Positions 46,706-56,237 of a stretch of DNA of 64,000 nucleotides are shown in pieces. The translations under genes were made by a program, and so were the position numbers. The stretch comes from Herbaspirillum robiniae (GTDB lineage: Bacteria; Pseudomonadota; Gammaproteobacteria; Burkholderiales; Burkholderiaceae_D). Location of the stretch: positions 1 through 64,000 of the forward strand of contig NZ_NJGU01000004.1 of assembly GCF_002213415.1 (NCBI RefSeq), in the 5' to 3' direction. Numbering within the stretch: the first letter of the stretch is position 1; each line of letters starts with the position of its first letter. The notes under the pieces were generated by a model. The model did no database searches. It was given only the letters and a program-made list of their open reading frames with translations, and was not told where the DNA came from.

Positions 46706-48214
46706 ATGAACAACATGAATCTGATCCCTGTCTATCCGGAAATATTTCTGCTGATCGCGACTTCCGCGATCCTGCTGATCGATATGTTCCTGCCGGAAAG
46801 CAAGCGCGTCGTCACCTATCTGCTGTCGCTGCTGGCACTGGTGGTGTGTGCGGTGCTGACCTTCGGCGACCTCAACAGCGGCGCCACGGTCTACACCTTC
46901 AACAACATGTTCGTGTCGGATCCGCTGTCGGCCCTGCTGAAGCTCTTCACCTACCTGGGCGTGGGCGTGACGCTGGTCTACTCGCGCCAGTACAACACCG
47001 TGCGCGGCATCACCGGCGGTCAGCTGGGCGGCGAATACTACGCCCTGGCGCTGTTCGCGCTGCTGGGCCAGATGGTGATGATCTCCGGTAACAGCTTCCT
47101 GTCCATCTACCTGGGCCTGGAACTGATGTCGCTGTCGCTGTATGCGCTGGTCGCCCTGCGCCGCGACAACGCAGCCGCCACCGAAGCCGGCATGAAGTAC
47201 TTCATCCTCGGCGCGCTGGCTTCCGGTTTCCTGCTGTACGGCATCTCGATGCTCTACGGCGCCACCGGCGGCGCGCTGGAACTCAACGAAGTGTTCCGCG
47301 CCATCGTCTCGGGCACCGTCGACCGCACCGTGCTGGTGTTCGGCATCGTCTTCGTGGTGGCCGGCCTGGCCTTCAAGCTGGGCACCGTGCCCTTCCACAT
47401 GTGGGTGCCCGACGTCTACCAGGGCTCGCCGACTCCGGTCACGCTGCTGCTGGGTGCCGCACCCAAGCTGGCCACCTTCGCCATCACGTTCCGCCTGCTG
47501 GTGGAAGGCATGCTGCCGCTGGCCGTGGACTGGCAGCAGATGCTGATGGTGCTGGCCGTGCTGTCGATCATCCTGGGCAACGTCACCGCCATCGCGCAGA
47601 GCAACATCAAGCGCATGCTGGCCTACTCGACCATCTCGCACATGGGCTTCATGCTGCTGGGCATGATGTCGGGCGTGGTCGACGGCAACCTGTTCTCGGC
47701 CGTCAACGCCTACAGCTCCTCGCTGTTCTACGCGGTGACCTACGTGATCACCACGCTGGGTTCCTTCGGCGTGATCATCCTGCTGTCGCGCGCCGGCTTC
47801 GAAGCCGACACCATCGACGACTTCAAGGGCCTGAACCAGCGCAGCCCTTGGTTCGCCGCCGTGATGATGATCCTGATGTTCTCGCTGGCAGGCATTCCGC
47901 CGCTGGTCGGCTTCTACGCCAAGCTGTCGGTGCTGCAGGCCGTGCTGGGCACCGGCCAGATCTGGCTGGCCGTGCTGGCCGTGATCTTCTCGCTGATCGG
48001 CGCGTTCTACTACATCCGCGTGGTCAAGGTCATGTACTTCGACGATCCGGTCGACAACACCAAGATCGTCGCCACGCCCGACATGCGCGTCGTGCTGAGC
48101 CTCAACGGTATCGCCGCCCTGGCCGTCGGCCTGTGGCCCGGCCACCTGATGGACGCCTGCACCAACGCCATCGTCACCACGCTGGCCACGTTCCTCAGCA
48201 AGGTCGTGGCGTAA
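46706..48214 (+). CDS. nuoN: NADH-quinone oxidoreductase subunit N
   Basis: The 502-residue antiporter-like subunit completes the nuo operon. Recognisable segments are [59 protein letters not shown] and [19 protein letters not shown]. The first ATG gives [12 protein letters not shown]; the second ATG, three codons on, is an alternative. Confidence 0.97.
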   Translation: MNNMNLIPVYPEIFLLIATSAILLIDMFLPESKRVVTYLLSLLALVVCAVLTFGDLNSGATVYTFNNMFVSDPLSALLKLFTYLGVGVTLVYSRQYNTVRGITGGQLGGEYYALALFALLGQMVMISGNSFLSIYLGLELMSLSLYALVALRRDNAAATEAGMKYFILGALASGFLLYGISMLYGATGGALELNEVFRAIVSGTVDRTVLVFGIVFVVAGLAFKLGTVPFHMWVPDVYQGSPTPVTLLLGAAPKLATFAITFRLLVEGMLPLAVDWQQMLMVLAVLSIILGNVTAIAQSNIKRMLAYSTISHMGFMLLGMMSGVVDGNLFSAVNAYSSSLFYAVTYVITTLGSFGVIILLSRAGFEADTIDDFKGLNQRSPWFAAVMMILMFSLAGIPPLVGFYAKLSVLQAVLGTGQIWLAVLAVIFSLIGAFYYIRVVKVMYFDDPVDNTKIVATPDMRVVLSLNGIAALAVGLWPGHLMDACTNAIVTTLATFLSKVVA

Positions 48215-48226
48215 GGGGAGGGGGAC

Positions 48227-48541
48227 TTGAACGTTTCCCTCTTCAGCTGGGTAGTAATCATCTTGGCCGCCTTCGCGGCCAATTTGCCTTTCTTCAACCA
48301 GCAGCTGTTCGCGCTGGTGCCGCTCAACAAGCAAGCGGCCTGGATCAAGCCGATCTGGGTACGCCTGATCGAGCTGCTGGTGCTGTACTTCGCCGTCGGC
48401 ATCGTGGCCCATTTCCTCGAAGCCGGCATCGGCAACGTCTTTTCCCAGACCTGGGAATTTTATGCAATCACCGGCTGTCTGTTCCTGGTGCTTGCCTATC
48501 CCGGCTATGTGCTGCGCTACCTGCGCAAGAAGCACGCGTAG
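48227..48541 (+). CDS. DUF2818 family membrane protein
   Basis: A 104-residue protein with about three membrane segments (about 5-30, 48-68, 75-98) and the DUF2818 pattern ANLPFFNQQLFALVPL plus KPIWVRLIELLVLYFAVG. It follows nuoN by 12 bases in betaproteobacteria and may assist complex I assembly, though its function is unknown. The start is TTG at 48227 with a very strong GGGGAGGGGG ribosome binding site. Its last codons lie inside an 11-bp tandem repeat that continues past the stop. Confidence 0.88.
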   Translation: MNVSLFSWVVIILAAFAANLPFFNQQLFALVPLNKQAAWIKPIWVRLIELLVLYFAVGIVAHFLEAGIGNVFSQTWEFYAITGCLFLVLAYPGYVLRYLRKKHA

Positions 48542-48581
48542 AGCACGGCAGAAGCACGCCAGAAGCACGCCAGAAGCACGC
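48527..48581 (+). repeat. 11-bp tandem repeat spanning the DUF2818 stop codon
   Basis: Five 11-base units: AAGAAGCACGC at the end of the gene (48527), a degenerate copy (48538), then three perfect CAGAAGCACGC copies (48549, 48560, 48571). The 3' end of the gene seems to have been tandemly duplicated. Confidence 0.85.
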
Positions 48582-48700
48582 AAGCGGCGGCCAGTGATTT
48601 CCTGCGGCCGCCGGTTTCACCCCACCCGATTTCTCGTCCCGTCCACGCGGGCGGAAGTCGCGCCTGATCTCCTCCAACCTTTCCAGAGCCCGAGCCCATC

Positions 48701-49267
48701 ATGGACGCACACCTGAAAGAGACTCAGAAAGACAGCCGCCAGGTCTACGACGGCCACTTCCTCAAAGTGCAGCAGGACACCATCGTCCTGCCCGACGGCA
48801 AGGAAGCCATCCGCGAATACATCAGGCACCCCGGCGCCGTCGCCGTGCTGCCGTTGTTCGACGACGGCAGCGTGCTGATGGAGCGCCAGTTCCGCTATCC
48901 GCTGGACCGCGTCTTCATCGAGTTCCCCGCCGGCAAGATCGACCCGGGCGAAGACACGCTGGCATGCGCCAAGCGCGAGCTGCGAGAAGAAACCGGCTAC
49001 ACCGCCACCGACTGGCAATACGTCTGCACCATCCACAACGCCATCGCCTACTCGGACGAACGCCTGCTGCTGTACGTGGCGCGCGGCCTGAAGGAAGGCG
49101 AGCGCAAGCTGGACGACGGCGAGTTCCTCGACATCTACAAGGCGCCGCTGGCGGAACTGCTGGAGCAGGTGCGCAACGGCCAGATCACCGACGTCAAGAC
49201 GGTGATCGGCGTGTTCTGGCTGGAGAAGATCGTCAACGGCGACTGGACGCCGCCGCCGCAACCCTGA
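48701..49267 (+). CDS. Nudix hydrolase, ADP-ribose pyrophosphatase type
   Basis: The 188-residue enzyme contains a complete Nudix box at residues 78-100, from GKIDPGED to RELREETGY, with the metal-binding REXXEE glutamates. The surrounding sequence (LPLFDDGSVLMERQFRYPLDR, FIEFPAGKI) matches ADP-ribose pyrophosphatases (NudF), which cleave ADP-ribose to AMP and ribose 5-phosphate. The substrate is assigned by family resemblance only. It is conserved next to the nuo operon in this group, perhaps because ADP-ribose arises from NAD breakdown. Confidence 0.9.
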   Translation: MDAHLKETQKDSRQVYDGHFLKVQQDTIVLPDGKEAIREYIRHPGAVAVLPLFDDGSVLMERQFRYPLDRVFIEFPAGKIDPGEDTLACAKRELREETGYTATDWQYVCTIHNAIAYSDERLLLYVARGLKEGERKLDDGEFLDIYKAPLAELLEQVRNGQITDVKTVIGVFWLEKIVNGDWTPPPQP

Positions 49268-49290
49268 ATCGCCAATTGGCGCGACCAAAG

Positions 49291-49321
49291 AAAAAGCCGC
49301 ATCCTGGGATGCGGCTTTTTT
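49291..49321. terminator. Bidirectional terminator between the Nudix gene and ETF-QO gene
   Basis: AAAAGCCGCATC / GATGCGGCTTTT form a 12-bp stem with a short loop, A-rich on the left and T-rich on the right, between two converging genes. Confidence 0.92.
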
Positions 49322-49336
49322 CGTTGGTGCGTCCGG

Positions 49337-51013
49337 TCACATGCCGGAGTAGTTCGGCCCGCCGCCGCCCTCGGGCGTCACCCACACGATATTCTGCGTC
49401 GGGTCCTTGATGTCGCAGGTCTTGCAGTGCACGCAGTTCTGCGCGTTGATCTGCAGGCGTTCGGAGTTGTCCTCGTTCTTCACGAACTCGTACACGCCGG
49501 CCGGGCAGTAGCGCGACTCCGGGCCCGCATATTTGGCCAGGTTCACGTTCACCGGCACCGACTTGTCCTTCAGCGTCAGGTGCGCCGGTTGGTCTTCGCC
49601 GTGGTTGGTGTTGGAGATGAACACCGACGACAGGCGGTCGAAGGTCAGCTTGCCGTCCGGCTTCGGATAGGCGATCGGCGCATAGTTGGCCGCCGGCTTC
49701 AGGCACTCGTGGTCGGCGTGCGTGTGACGCAGGGTCCACGGCGCTTTGCCGCCGAAGATCACCTGGTCGATGCCCACCAGCAGCGTGCCGGTGACCAGTC
49801 CCTTGCTCATCGACGGCTTGAAGTTGCGCGCCTTGTGCAATTCGTCCTTCAGCCACGACGCCTCGAAGGCGGCGATGTATTCCACCAGCTCGTCGTTCTT
49901 GCGCTCCTCGCCCAGCGCGTGGAAGGCCGACTCGGCCGCCATCATGCCGCTCTTGATCGCCGCGTGGCTGCCCTTGATGCGCGAGGCGTTCAGGAAGCCG
50001 GCGTCGCAACCCAGGAGCGCGCCGCCCGGGAACACCAGCTTGGGCAGCGACTGCACGCCGCCCGCGGTGATCGCGCGCGCGCCGTAGGAGATGCGCTTGC
50101 CGCCTTCGAAGAACTTGCGGATCTCCGGGTGGGTCTTGTAGCGCTGGAATTCCTCGAACGGGGAGAGGTAGGGATTCTCGTAAGCGAGACCCACCACGTA
50201 ACCGACCGCGACCTGGTTGTTCTCCAGGTGATACAGGAAGGAGCCGCCGTAAGTGTCGTTGGCCAGCGGCCAGCCGGCGGTGTGCACCACCAGGCCGGGT
50301 TGATGCACTTCCGGCTTCACTTCCCACAGTTCCTTGATGCCGATGGCGTAGGTCTGCGGATCGCGGCCGGCGTCCAGCTTGTACTTGGCGATCAGCTGCT
50401 TGCCCAGGTGGCCGCGCGCGCCTTCGGCGAAGAAGGTGTACTTCGCGTGCAGCTCCATGCCCAGCTGGAACTCAGGGCCGGGTTCGCCTTCCTTGGTGAT
50501 GCCCATGTTGCCGGTGGCCACGCCCTTGACCGAGCCGTCCTCGTTGTAGAGGATCTCGGCGGCGGGGAAGCCCGGGAAGATCTCCACGCCCAGCGCCTCG
50601 GCCTGCTGGCCCAGCCAGCGGGTGACGTTGGACAGCGAGATCACATAGTTGCCGTGATTCTGGAAACAGGCTGGCAGCAGCCAAGACGGAGTCTTGTAGG
50701 CTTTGCTGGCGGAGAGGAAAAGGAAGCGGTCTTCGGTCACCGGCACGTTCAGCGGTGCGCCTTGTTCCTTCCAGTCGGGGATCAGTTCGGTCAGCGCGCG
50801 CGGATCCATCACCGCGCCGGAGAGGATGTGGGCGCCGACCTCGCTGCCTTTTTCCAGGACGCACACGCCGATTTCCTTGCCCGACTGCGCGGCCAGCTGT
50901 TTCAGGCGGATCGCCGCCGACAGGCCGGCCGGACCGCCGCCGACGATCACCACGTCGTATTCCATGGATTCGCGTGGGCCGTATTGTTCAAGCAGGTCTT
51001 GAGATGAGGTCAT
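49337..51013 (-). CDS. Electron transfer flavoprotein:ubiquinone oxidoreductase
   Basis: The 558-residue membrane-associated enzyme moves electrons from reduced ETF, loaded by acyl-CoA and other dehydrogenases, into the quinone pool. The N-terminal FAD site is DVVIVGGGPAGLSAAIRLKQ. The middle contains the quinone region (HQPGLVVHTAGWPLANDTYGG, GYVVGLAYENPYLSPFEEFQR). The C-terminus has the [4Fe-4S] ligands in INAQNCVHCKTCDIKDPTQ. No ETF genes are next to it. The start MTSSQDLL is the first in-frame Met with space for a promoter. Confidence 0.95.
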   Translation of the reverse strand: MTSSQDLLEQYGPRESMEYDVVIVGGGPAGLSAAIRLKQLAAQSGKEIGVCVLEKGSEVGAHILSGAVMDPRALTELIPDWKEQGAPLNVPVTEDRFLFLSASKAYKTPSWLLPACFQNHGNYVISLSNVTRWLGQQAEALGVEIFPGFPAAEILYNEDGSVKGVATGNMGITKEGEPGPEFQLGMELHAKYTFFAEGARGHLGKQLIAKYKLDAGRDPQTYAIGIKELWEVKPEVHQPGLVVHTAGWPLANDTYGGSFLYHLENNQVAVGYVVGLAYENPYLSPFEEFQRYKTHPEIRKFFEGGKRISYGARAITAGGVQSLPKLVFPGGALLGCDAGFLNASRIKGSHAAIKSGMMAAESAFHALGEERKNDELVEYIAAFEASWLKDELHKARNFKPSMSKGLVTGTLLVGIDQVIFGGKAPWTLRHTHADHECLKPAANYAPIAYPKPDGKLTFDRLSSVFISNTNHGEDQPAHLTLKDKSVPVNVNLAKYAGPESRYCPAGVYEFVKNEDNSERLQINAQNCVHCKTCDIKDPTQNIVWVTPEGGGGPNYSGM

Positions 51014-51433
51014 GGGTGTCCCGTAGTTATATGAATCGCATATTTTCGAACGATCGTGCTATTGTTCAGTATTTTTCGACGAAACGCTAGTAGGCAGTAG
51101 GGTTTTTATGCGTTCGCGAATGAAATTTTTAGCATCGACGGCAGCTCCAGAAGCTGCGCCGGATGTGTTTTCCGGCAATGCCGCGTATTTTATTGGATTT
51201 TGTCCGCATCACTCATACCGTCTTGGCTTGAGTAGATAACAGAATGTTATGCAAAACCGGGCGCGCGAGGAATGCCGCGGGCGCGAGCGATCCGCAGGAT
51301 GAGCCGCAACGCGCCATTATTTGCTGCCGCATGGAAACACCGGCGATGCAATAGCGTCAACGGCCCGCGCGCCCGCATGAAAAAAATTGCATCCACCGAT
51401 GAATCAAATACAGAAAGAGAGAAGGGACCAACG
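51014..51433. other. Intergenic region between ETF-QO and thioesterase genes
   Basis: 420 bases between divergent genes. The left part is AT-rich and probably holds the ETF-QO promoter on the minus strand. The right part is GC-rich until the ribosome binding site AGAAGGGA of the thioesterase gene. An open frame from 51272 joins the thioesterase frame but shows no family similarity. I see no RNA gene or repeat. Confidence 0.5.
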
Positions 51434-51877
51434 ATGAGCAGCCACGCCAACGCCACCGACGCAGGCCAGCCCGAACAGAAATTGCTGCATGCTTCCAGGC
51501 AAGTGATCCGCTGGGGCGACATGGACGCCCTGGGCCACGTCAACAACACCGTCTACTTCCGCTTCATGGAGCAGTGCCGCATCGAATGGCTGGAAGTCGC
51601 CTTCGGCCCCACCGTGGCCGCGGACGAGGGGCCGGTCATCGTCAATGCGCACTGCAACTTCCGGCGCCAGATGAAGTACCCGGCCAGCATCTCGGTCGAG
51701 ATGTTCGCCGGCCAGATGGGACGCACGAGTGTGGAAACTACGTATGTCATCCGCGACGCCGATGACGAACAGATCATTTATGCTGATGGCGGTGCAAAAA
51801 TCGTCTGGGTCGATTTCAAGAAAGAAAAATCAACGGCATTGCCCGACTCGCTGCGACAGCTCCTGACAGGGTTGTAA
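51434..51877 (+). CDS. Hotdog-fold acyl-CoA thioesterase (4HBT type)
   Basis: A 147-residue protein of the 4-hydroxybenzoyl-CoA thioesterase family with the motif IRWGDMDALGHVNNTVYF; Asp31 is the expected catalytic residue. The rest is NFRRQMKYPASISVEMF and AKIVWVDF. It probably hydrolyses a short or medium acyl-CoA; the substrate is unknown. The start MSSHANATD follows AGAAGGGACC. An in-frame ATG at 51377 is an alternative that would add 19 residues. Confidence 0.82.
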   Translation: MSSHANATDAGQPEQKLLHASRQVIRWGDMDALGHVNNTVYFRFMEQCRIEWLEVAFGPTVAADEGPVIVNAHCNFRRQMKYPASISVEMFAGQMGRTSVETTYVIRDADDEQIIYADGGAKIVWVDFKKEKSTALPDSLRQLLTGL

Positions 51878-52037
51878 GCTTAGCGAAAGGAAACTGCGAC
51901 AGAATCGGCCCGACACTCCCGAGACAACCGCCACAAGAGCGGAGGGAGCAGGAGCCCGCCCGATGGCGGGAGGGTTCCAAAAAGAGCTTAGCCCGCCAAT
52001 AGATGTGCTAGCCGACAATTAAATCCTGGAGGAAGAC

Positions 52038-53189
52038 ATGACTTACAAGACCCAAGCCTTGGTAGCTGCCGCATTGATGACTTTTGCAATGTCGTCGCAG
52101 GCAGCCGACCCCATCAAGATCGGCGTGTCCGGTCCCTACACCGGCGGTTCCGCCCCCATGGGCGTGTCCATGCGCGACGGCGTGAAGCTGGCCGTGGCCG
52201 AGATCAACGCCTCCGGCGGCCTGCTGGGTCGCCAGGTGCAGATCGTCGAGCGCGACGACGAAGCCAAGAACGAACGCGGCGTGCAGATCGCCCAGGAACT
52301 GATCAACAAGGAAAAAGTGGTGGCCACCGTCGGCTACGCCAACACCGGCGTGGCACTGGCGTCGCAGCGCTTCTACCAGGAAGCCAAGATCCCCGTCATC
52401 ACCAACGTCGCCACCGGCACCGTGATCACCAAGCAGTTCGAGAAGGACAAGGACAACTACATCTTCCGCACCTCGGCCAGCGACGCGATCCAGGCCAAGA
52501 TGCTGGCTGACGAAGCGATCGACAAGCAGAAGTACACCAAGGTCGCGATCCTGGCCGACTCCACCAACTACGGCCAGCTCGGCCGCGAAGACCTGGAAAA
52601 GGCCCTGGCTGCCAAGAAGATCACTCCGGTGGCCGTCGAAAAGTACAACCTGAAGGACGTCGACATGACGGCCCAGCTGCTCAAGTCCAAGCAGGGCGGC
52701 GCGCAGGTGGTGCTGACCTACGGCATCGGTCCTGAGCTGGCGCAGATCGCCAACGGCATGGAAAAGCTGAACTGGCACGTGCCCATCATCGGCAGCTGGC
52801 CGCTGTCGATGGGCAACTTCATCGACAACTCCGGCAAGAACGGCAACGGCGCCCGCATGCCGCAAACCTTCATCCAGGACGGCAACACACCCAAGCGCAA
52901 GGCCTTCATCGAAGCCTATCAAAAAGCCTACAAGATCGATCGTATGCCGTCGGCCGTTTCCGCCGCCCAGGGCTATGACTCCATCCTGCTGCTGGCCGCC
53001 GCCATCAAGCAAGCCGGCAGCACCGACGGCGACAAGGTCCGCGCTGCGCTGGAAGGCCTGAACACCAAGGTCGAAGGCGTCGTCACCACCTACGACAAGC
53101 CGTTCACCAAGGACGACCACGAAGCCATCAAGCCGACCACCGTCGTGATGGGCGAGGTCAAGAACGGCCGCGTCGTCCTCGGCAAATAA
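52038..53189 (+). CDS. Branched-chain amino acid ABC transporter, substrate-binding protein
   Basis: This 383-residue periplasmic binding protein has a signal peptide ending near residue 22 (SSQA). The type I binding-protein fold of LivK/LivJ follows: IKIGVSGPYTGGSAPMG, VQIVERDDEAKNERGVQIAQELI, VATVGYANTGVALAS, FRTSASDAIQAKMLADEA and VGMGEVKNG-type C-terminus. CTGGAGGA lies 6 bases before the ATG. It is followed by a terminator and then the permease and ATPase genes, so more binding protein than membrane subunits would be made. Confidence 0.9.
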   Translation: MTYKTQALVAAALMTFAMSSQAADPIKIGVSGPYTGGSAPMGVSMRDGVKLAVAEINASGGLLGRQVQIVERDDEAKNERGVQIAQELINKEKVVATVGYANTGVALASQRFYQEAKIPVITNVATGTVITKQFEKDKDNYIFRTSASDAIQAKMLADEAIDKQKYTKVAILADSTNYGQLGREDLEKALAAKKITPVAVEKYNLKDVDMTAQLLKSKQGGAQVVLTYGIGPELAQIANGMEKLNWHVPIIGSWPLSMGNFIDNSGKNGNGARMPQTFIQDGNTPKRKAFIEAYQKAYKIDRMPSAVSAAQGYDSILLLAAAIKQAGSTDGDKVRAALEGLNTKVEGVVTTYDKPFTKDDHEAIKPTTVVMGEVKNGRVVLGK

Positions 53190-53231
53190 ACCGCAACTGC
53201 TTCTGCACGAACAGTAGTCGATAGTCGAATA

Positions 53232-53265
53232 GGCCAGTCCTTGCGATCCGGGGACTGGCCTTTTT
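53232..53265 (+). terminator. Terminator/attenuating hairpin between binding-protein and livH genes
   Basis: GGCCAGTCC / GGACTGGCC form a 9-bp stem with an 11-base loop followed by TTTTT. Partial read-through would set a higher level of binding protein than of permease. Confidence 0.85.
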
Positions 53266-53372
53266 CACACGACCTGTTGACGAATTGGTAATGCCCGGCC
53301 GTGCGCCGCGTCGTTGCCGATCGGCGCAGGTCAACTCCGCCACCCGGCGGCAGCCGCTTCTTGGGAAACACA

Positions 53373-54263
53373 ATGGATATCCTGCTACAGCTGGTCTTCT
53401 CCGGCATTGCGCTCGGCATGATCTATGCCGTGATCGCCTTCGGTTACCAACTTACCTTCGCCACTTCCGGCACGCTTAACTTCGGCCAGGGCGAAGCCCT
53501 GATGCTGGGCGCGCTGGTCGGCCTCTCCGTGGTCGGCAACATCCACGGCGGGCCCTACCTCAACTACTGGCTGATGATCCCCATCGTCCTCGTCTTCGGC
53601 GCGCTGCAAGGCATGTTCGTCGAATGGATCGGCGTGCGTCCGGCCATCAAGATCAAGTCCGAGTTCGGCTGGATCATGTCCACCATCGCGCTGGCCATCA
53701 TCTTCAAGAACGTCGCCGAGAACATCTGGGGCAAGGACGACCTGCCGTTCCCGATGCCGATCTCCGGCACGCCGTTCCAGATCTTCGGCGCCAACGTGCA
53801 GCCGATGCAGGTGCTGGTGGTCATCGGCGCCTTGCTGATCATGGCCGCGGTCGAACTGTTCAACCGCAAGTCCATCTACGGCAAGGCCGTGGTCGCCACC
53901 TCCAACGACCGCGACGCCGCCGGCCTGATGGGCATCAACACCAGCATGGTGATCACCTTCTCGTACGCGCTCTCGTCGGCCACCGCCGCGTTCGCCGGCG
54001 TACTGGTGGCGCCGCTGACGCTGACCGGCGCCACCATGGGCGCGGCGCTGGGCCTGAAGGCCTTCGCCGTGGCCATCATCGGCGGCCTGACCTCGGGCAT
54101 GGGCGCCATCGTCGGCGGCCTGATCCTGGGCATCGCCGAGACCGTCACCGGCTTCTATATCTCCACCGGCTACAAGGAAGTCCCGGGGCTGCTGCTCCTG
54201 CTGCTTGTGCTGGCTGTCAAACCTGCAGGCCTGTTCGGCAAAACTGCGATCAAGAAGGTCTGA
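53373..54263 (+). CDS. livH: Branched-chain amino acid ABC transporter permease LivH
   Basis: A 296-residue permease with about eight helices. LivH features are LVFSGIALGMIYAVIAFGYQL, ATSGTLNFGQGEALMLGALVG, and GKAVVATSNDRDAAGLMGIN, the coupling-helix region facing the ATPase. GLTSGMGAIVGGLILGIAET also matches. I start at ATG 53373 (MDILLQL); the upstream open frame is not supported. The next gene starts 4 bases after the stop. Confidence 0.92.
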   Translation: MDILLQLVFSGIALGMIYAVIAFGYQLTFATSGTLNFGQGEALMLGALVGLSVVGNIHGGPYLNYWLMIPIVLVFGALQGMFVEWIGVRPAIKIKSEFGWIMSTIALAIIFKNVAENIWGKDDLPFPMPISGTPFQIFGANVQPMQVLVVIGALLIMAAVELFNRKSIYGKAVVATSNDRDAAGLMGINTSMVITFSYALSSATAAFAGVLVAPLTLTGATMGAALGLKAFAVAIIGGLTSGMGAIVGGLILGIAETVTGFYISTGYKEVPGLLLLLLVLAVKPAGLFGKTAIKKV

Positions 54264-54267
54264 TGCG

Positions 54268-56235
54268 ATGAACAAGAAAATCCTGCTGCTCTCGTTGCTG
54301 GGCATCGCCGCGCTCGCCGGCATTCCCCTGGTGGTGCATAACCCGTATTACCTGCACCTGGTCGAAACCATCCTCATCTACGCCATCCTGCTGTTCGGGC
54401 TGGACATCGTGGTCGGCTACACCGGCCAGGTCTCGCTGGGCCACGCCGGCCTGTTCGGCATCGGCTCGTACGCGGCCGGCGTGCTGTTCTTCAAGCTCGG
54501 CATGCCCATTGCGGTGACCATTCCGGCGGCCATCGCGGTGACCGCCGTGTTCGGTGCCATCCTCGCGCTGCCCGCGCTGCGCGTGACCGGCCCGTATCTC
54601 GCGATGGTCACGCTGGCCTTCGGCACCATCATCCAGATCCTGATCAACGAGATGACCTTCCTCACCGAAGGCCCGCTCGGCATCAAGGTCGCCAAGCCGA
54701 TGATCGGCGGCGAGAAGATGAGCGAGGTCCAGTTCTTCTACCTGGTCGCCATCCTCACCGTGATCGCCATGGGCGTGGTCCACCGCATCCTGAAGTCCAA
54801 CCTCGGCCGCGCCTTCCAGGCGCTGCGCGACAGCCCGATCGCGTCCGACTGCATGGGCGTGTCGGTGTATCGCTACAAGGTCTACGCCTTCATCATCAGC
54901 GCCGCGCTGGCCGGCCTCTCCGGCGCCCTGTATGCGTATTCGGAAGAGTACATCTCGCCCAACACCTACAACTTCGAACTGACCATCCTGTTCCTGCTGG
55001 CGGTGATCATGGGCGGGCGCAAGTCGCGCATCGGCTCGCTGATCGGCGCGCTGATCGTGGTCATGCTGCCCAGCCTGCTGTCGGACATCGAACTGTTCCG
55101 CCAGATCGCCACCGTGCTGGCCGTGATCGTGGTGGTGGGCTCGGTGTCGATGGTCGTCAAGAAGACCAAGACCGCGCGCAGCATCGCCGTGCCGGTGGTG
55201 GCCACCGTCGCCATGGCGGCGTTCTCCTACCAGCTGGAGAACATCACCGACTGGCGCCTGACCATCTTCGGCCTGATGACGCTGTTCGTCGTCTACTACC
55301 TGCAGGACGGCATCGTCGGCTTCTGCCGCCAGCTGTTCGGTCGCCTGCTGACCAAGCATGTGCCGATGGCCCAGCAGATCGAAGGCGACAAGAACCGCGC
55401 CGTCATCACCACCGACTCCGTCAAGGACGAAGGCGCGACGCTCCTGAAGGTCAATCAGATCCTGATGCAGTTCGGCGGCCTGAAGGCGCTCAACCGCGTC
55501 GACCTGGACGTGAAGAAAGGCACCGTGCACGGCCTGATCGGCCCCAACGGCTCCGGCAAGAGCACCATGATGAACGTGCTGACCGGCATCTATCGTCCCA
55601 CCGACGGCAGCGTCGAGTACGACGGTCGCGGCATCTCCGGCAGCACGCCCTCGACCATCGCCCTGGGCGGCGTGGCGCGCACCTTCCAGAACGTGCAGCT
55701 GTTCGGCGAAATGAGCGCCACCGAGAACGTGCTGGTCGGCCTGCACCACACCTTCGCCAGCAACGTGGTCGACGTCATGGTCAACACGCCGCGCTATGCG
55801 CGCGAGGAGCGCGAGGCGCGCGAACGCGCCGCCGCCATCCTCGAGTTCGTGGGCCTGGCCAACCTCGCCAACGAGGAAGCGCGCAACCTGCCGTACGGCA
55901 AGCAGCGCCTGCTGGAAATCGGCCGCGCGCTGGGCCTGAACCCCAGCCTGCTGCTGCTGGACGAACCGGCCGCAGGCCTGACCGCGCCGGACATCAAGGA
56001 GCTCGTCGCCATCATCCGCAAGATCCGCGAAGCGGGCATCACCATCATCCTGATCGAACACCACATGGACGTGGTCATGTCGATCTGCGACACCGTCACC
56101 GTGCTCGATTTCGGCCAGAAGATCGCCGAAGGCAAGCCGGCCCAGGTGCAGGCCGACCCCAAGGTCATCGAGGCCTACCTGGGAGGCGGAGCGGGCGATG
56201 CCCATGACAACAAACCAACTGCCGCGGGAGCCTGA
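54268..56235 (+). CDS. Fused LivM permease and LivG ATPase
   Basis: The 655-residue protein joins two normally separate subunits. Residues 1-310 are a LivM-type permease (VGYTGQVSLGHAGLFGIGSYAAG, ALRDSPIASDCMGVSVYRYK). Residues 310-390 form a linker with extra hydrophobic segments (WRLTIFGLMTLFVVYYLQDG). From about 395 on a LivG-type ATPase follows, with Walker A GPNGSGKST at 425-433, signature region LPYGKQRLLEIGRALG, Walker B LLLLDEPAAGL and switch His in IEHHMD. No stop or frameshift separates the parts, so the fusion is real. I start at ATG 54268 (MNKKILLL), 4 bases after livH. Confidence 0.92.
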   Translation: MNKKILLLSLLGIAALAGIPLVVHNPYYLHLVETILIYAILLFGLDIVVGYTGQVSLGHAGLFGIGSYAAGVLFFKLGMPIAVTIPAAIAVTAVFGAILALPALRVTGPYLAMVTLAFGTIIQILINEMTFLTEGPLGIKVAKPMIGGEKMSEVQFFYLVAILTVIAMGVVHRILKSNLGRAFQALRDSPIASDCMGVSVYRYKVYAFIISAALAGLSGALYAYSEEYISPNTYNFELTILFLLAVIMGGRKSRIGSLIGALIVVMLPSLLSDIELFRQIATVLAVIVVVGSVSMVVKKTKTARSIAVPVVATVAMAAFSYQLENITDWRLTIFGLMTLFVVYYLQDGIVGFCRQLFGRLLTKHVPMAQQIEGDKNRAVITTDSVKDEGATLLKVNQILMQFGGLKALNRVDLDVKKGTVHGLIGPNGSGKSTMMNVLTGIYRPTDGSVEYDGRGISGSTPSTIALGGVARTFQNVQLFGEMSATENVLVGLHHTFASNVVDVMVNTPRYAREEREARERAAAILEFVGLANLANEEARNLPYGKQRLLEIGRALGLNPSLLLLDEPAAGLTAPDIKELVAIIRKIREAGITIILIEHHMDVVMSICDTVTVLDFGQKIAEGKPAQVQADPKVIEAYLGGGAGDAHDNKPTAAGA

Positions 56236-56237
56236 AC

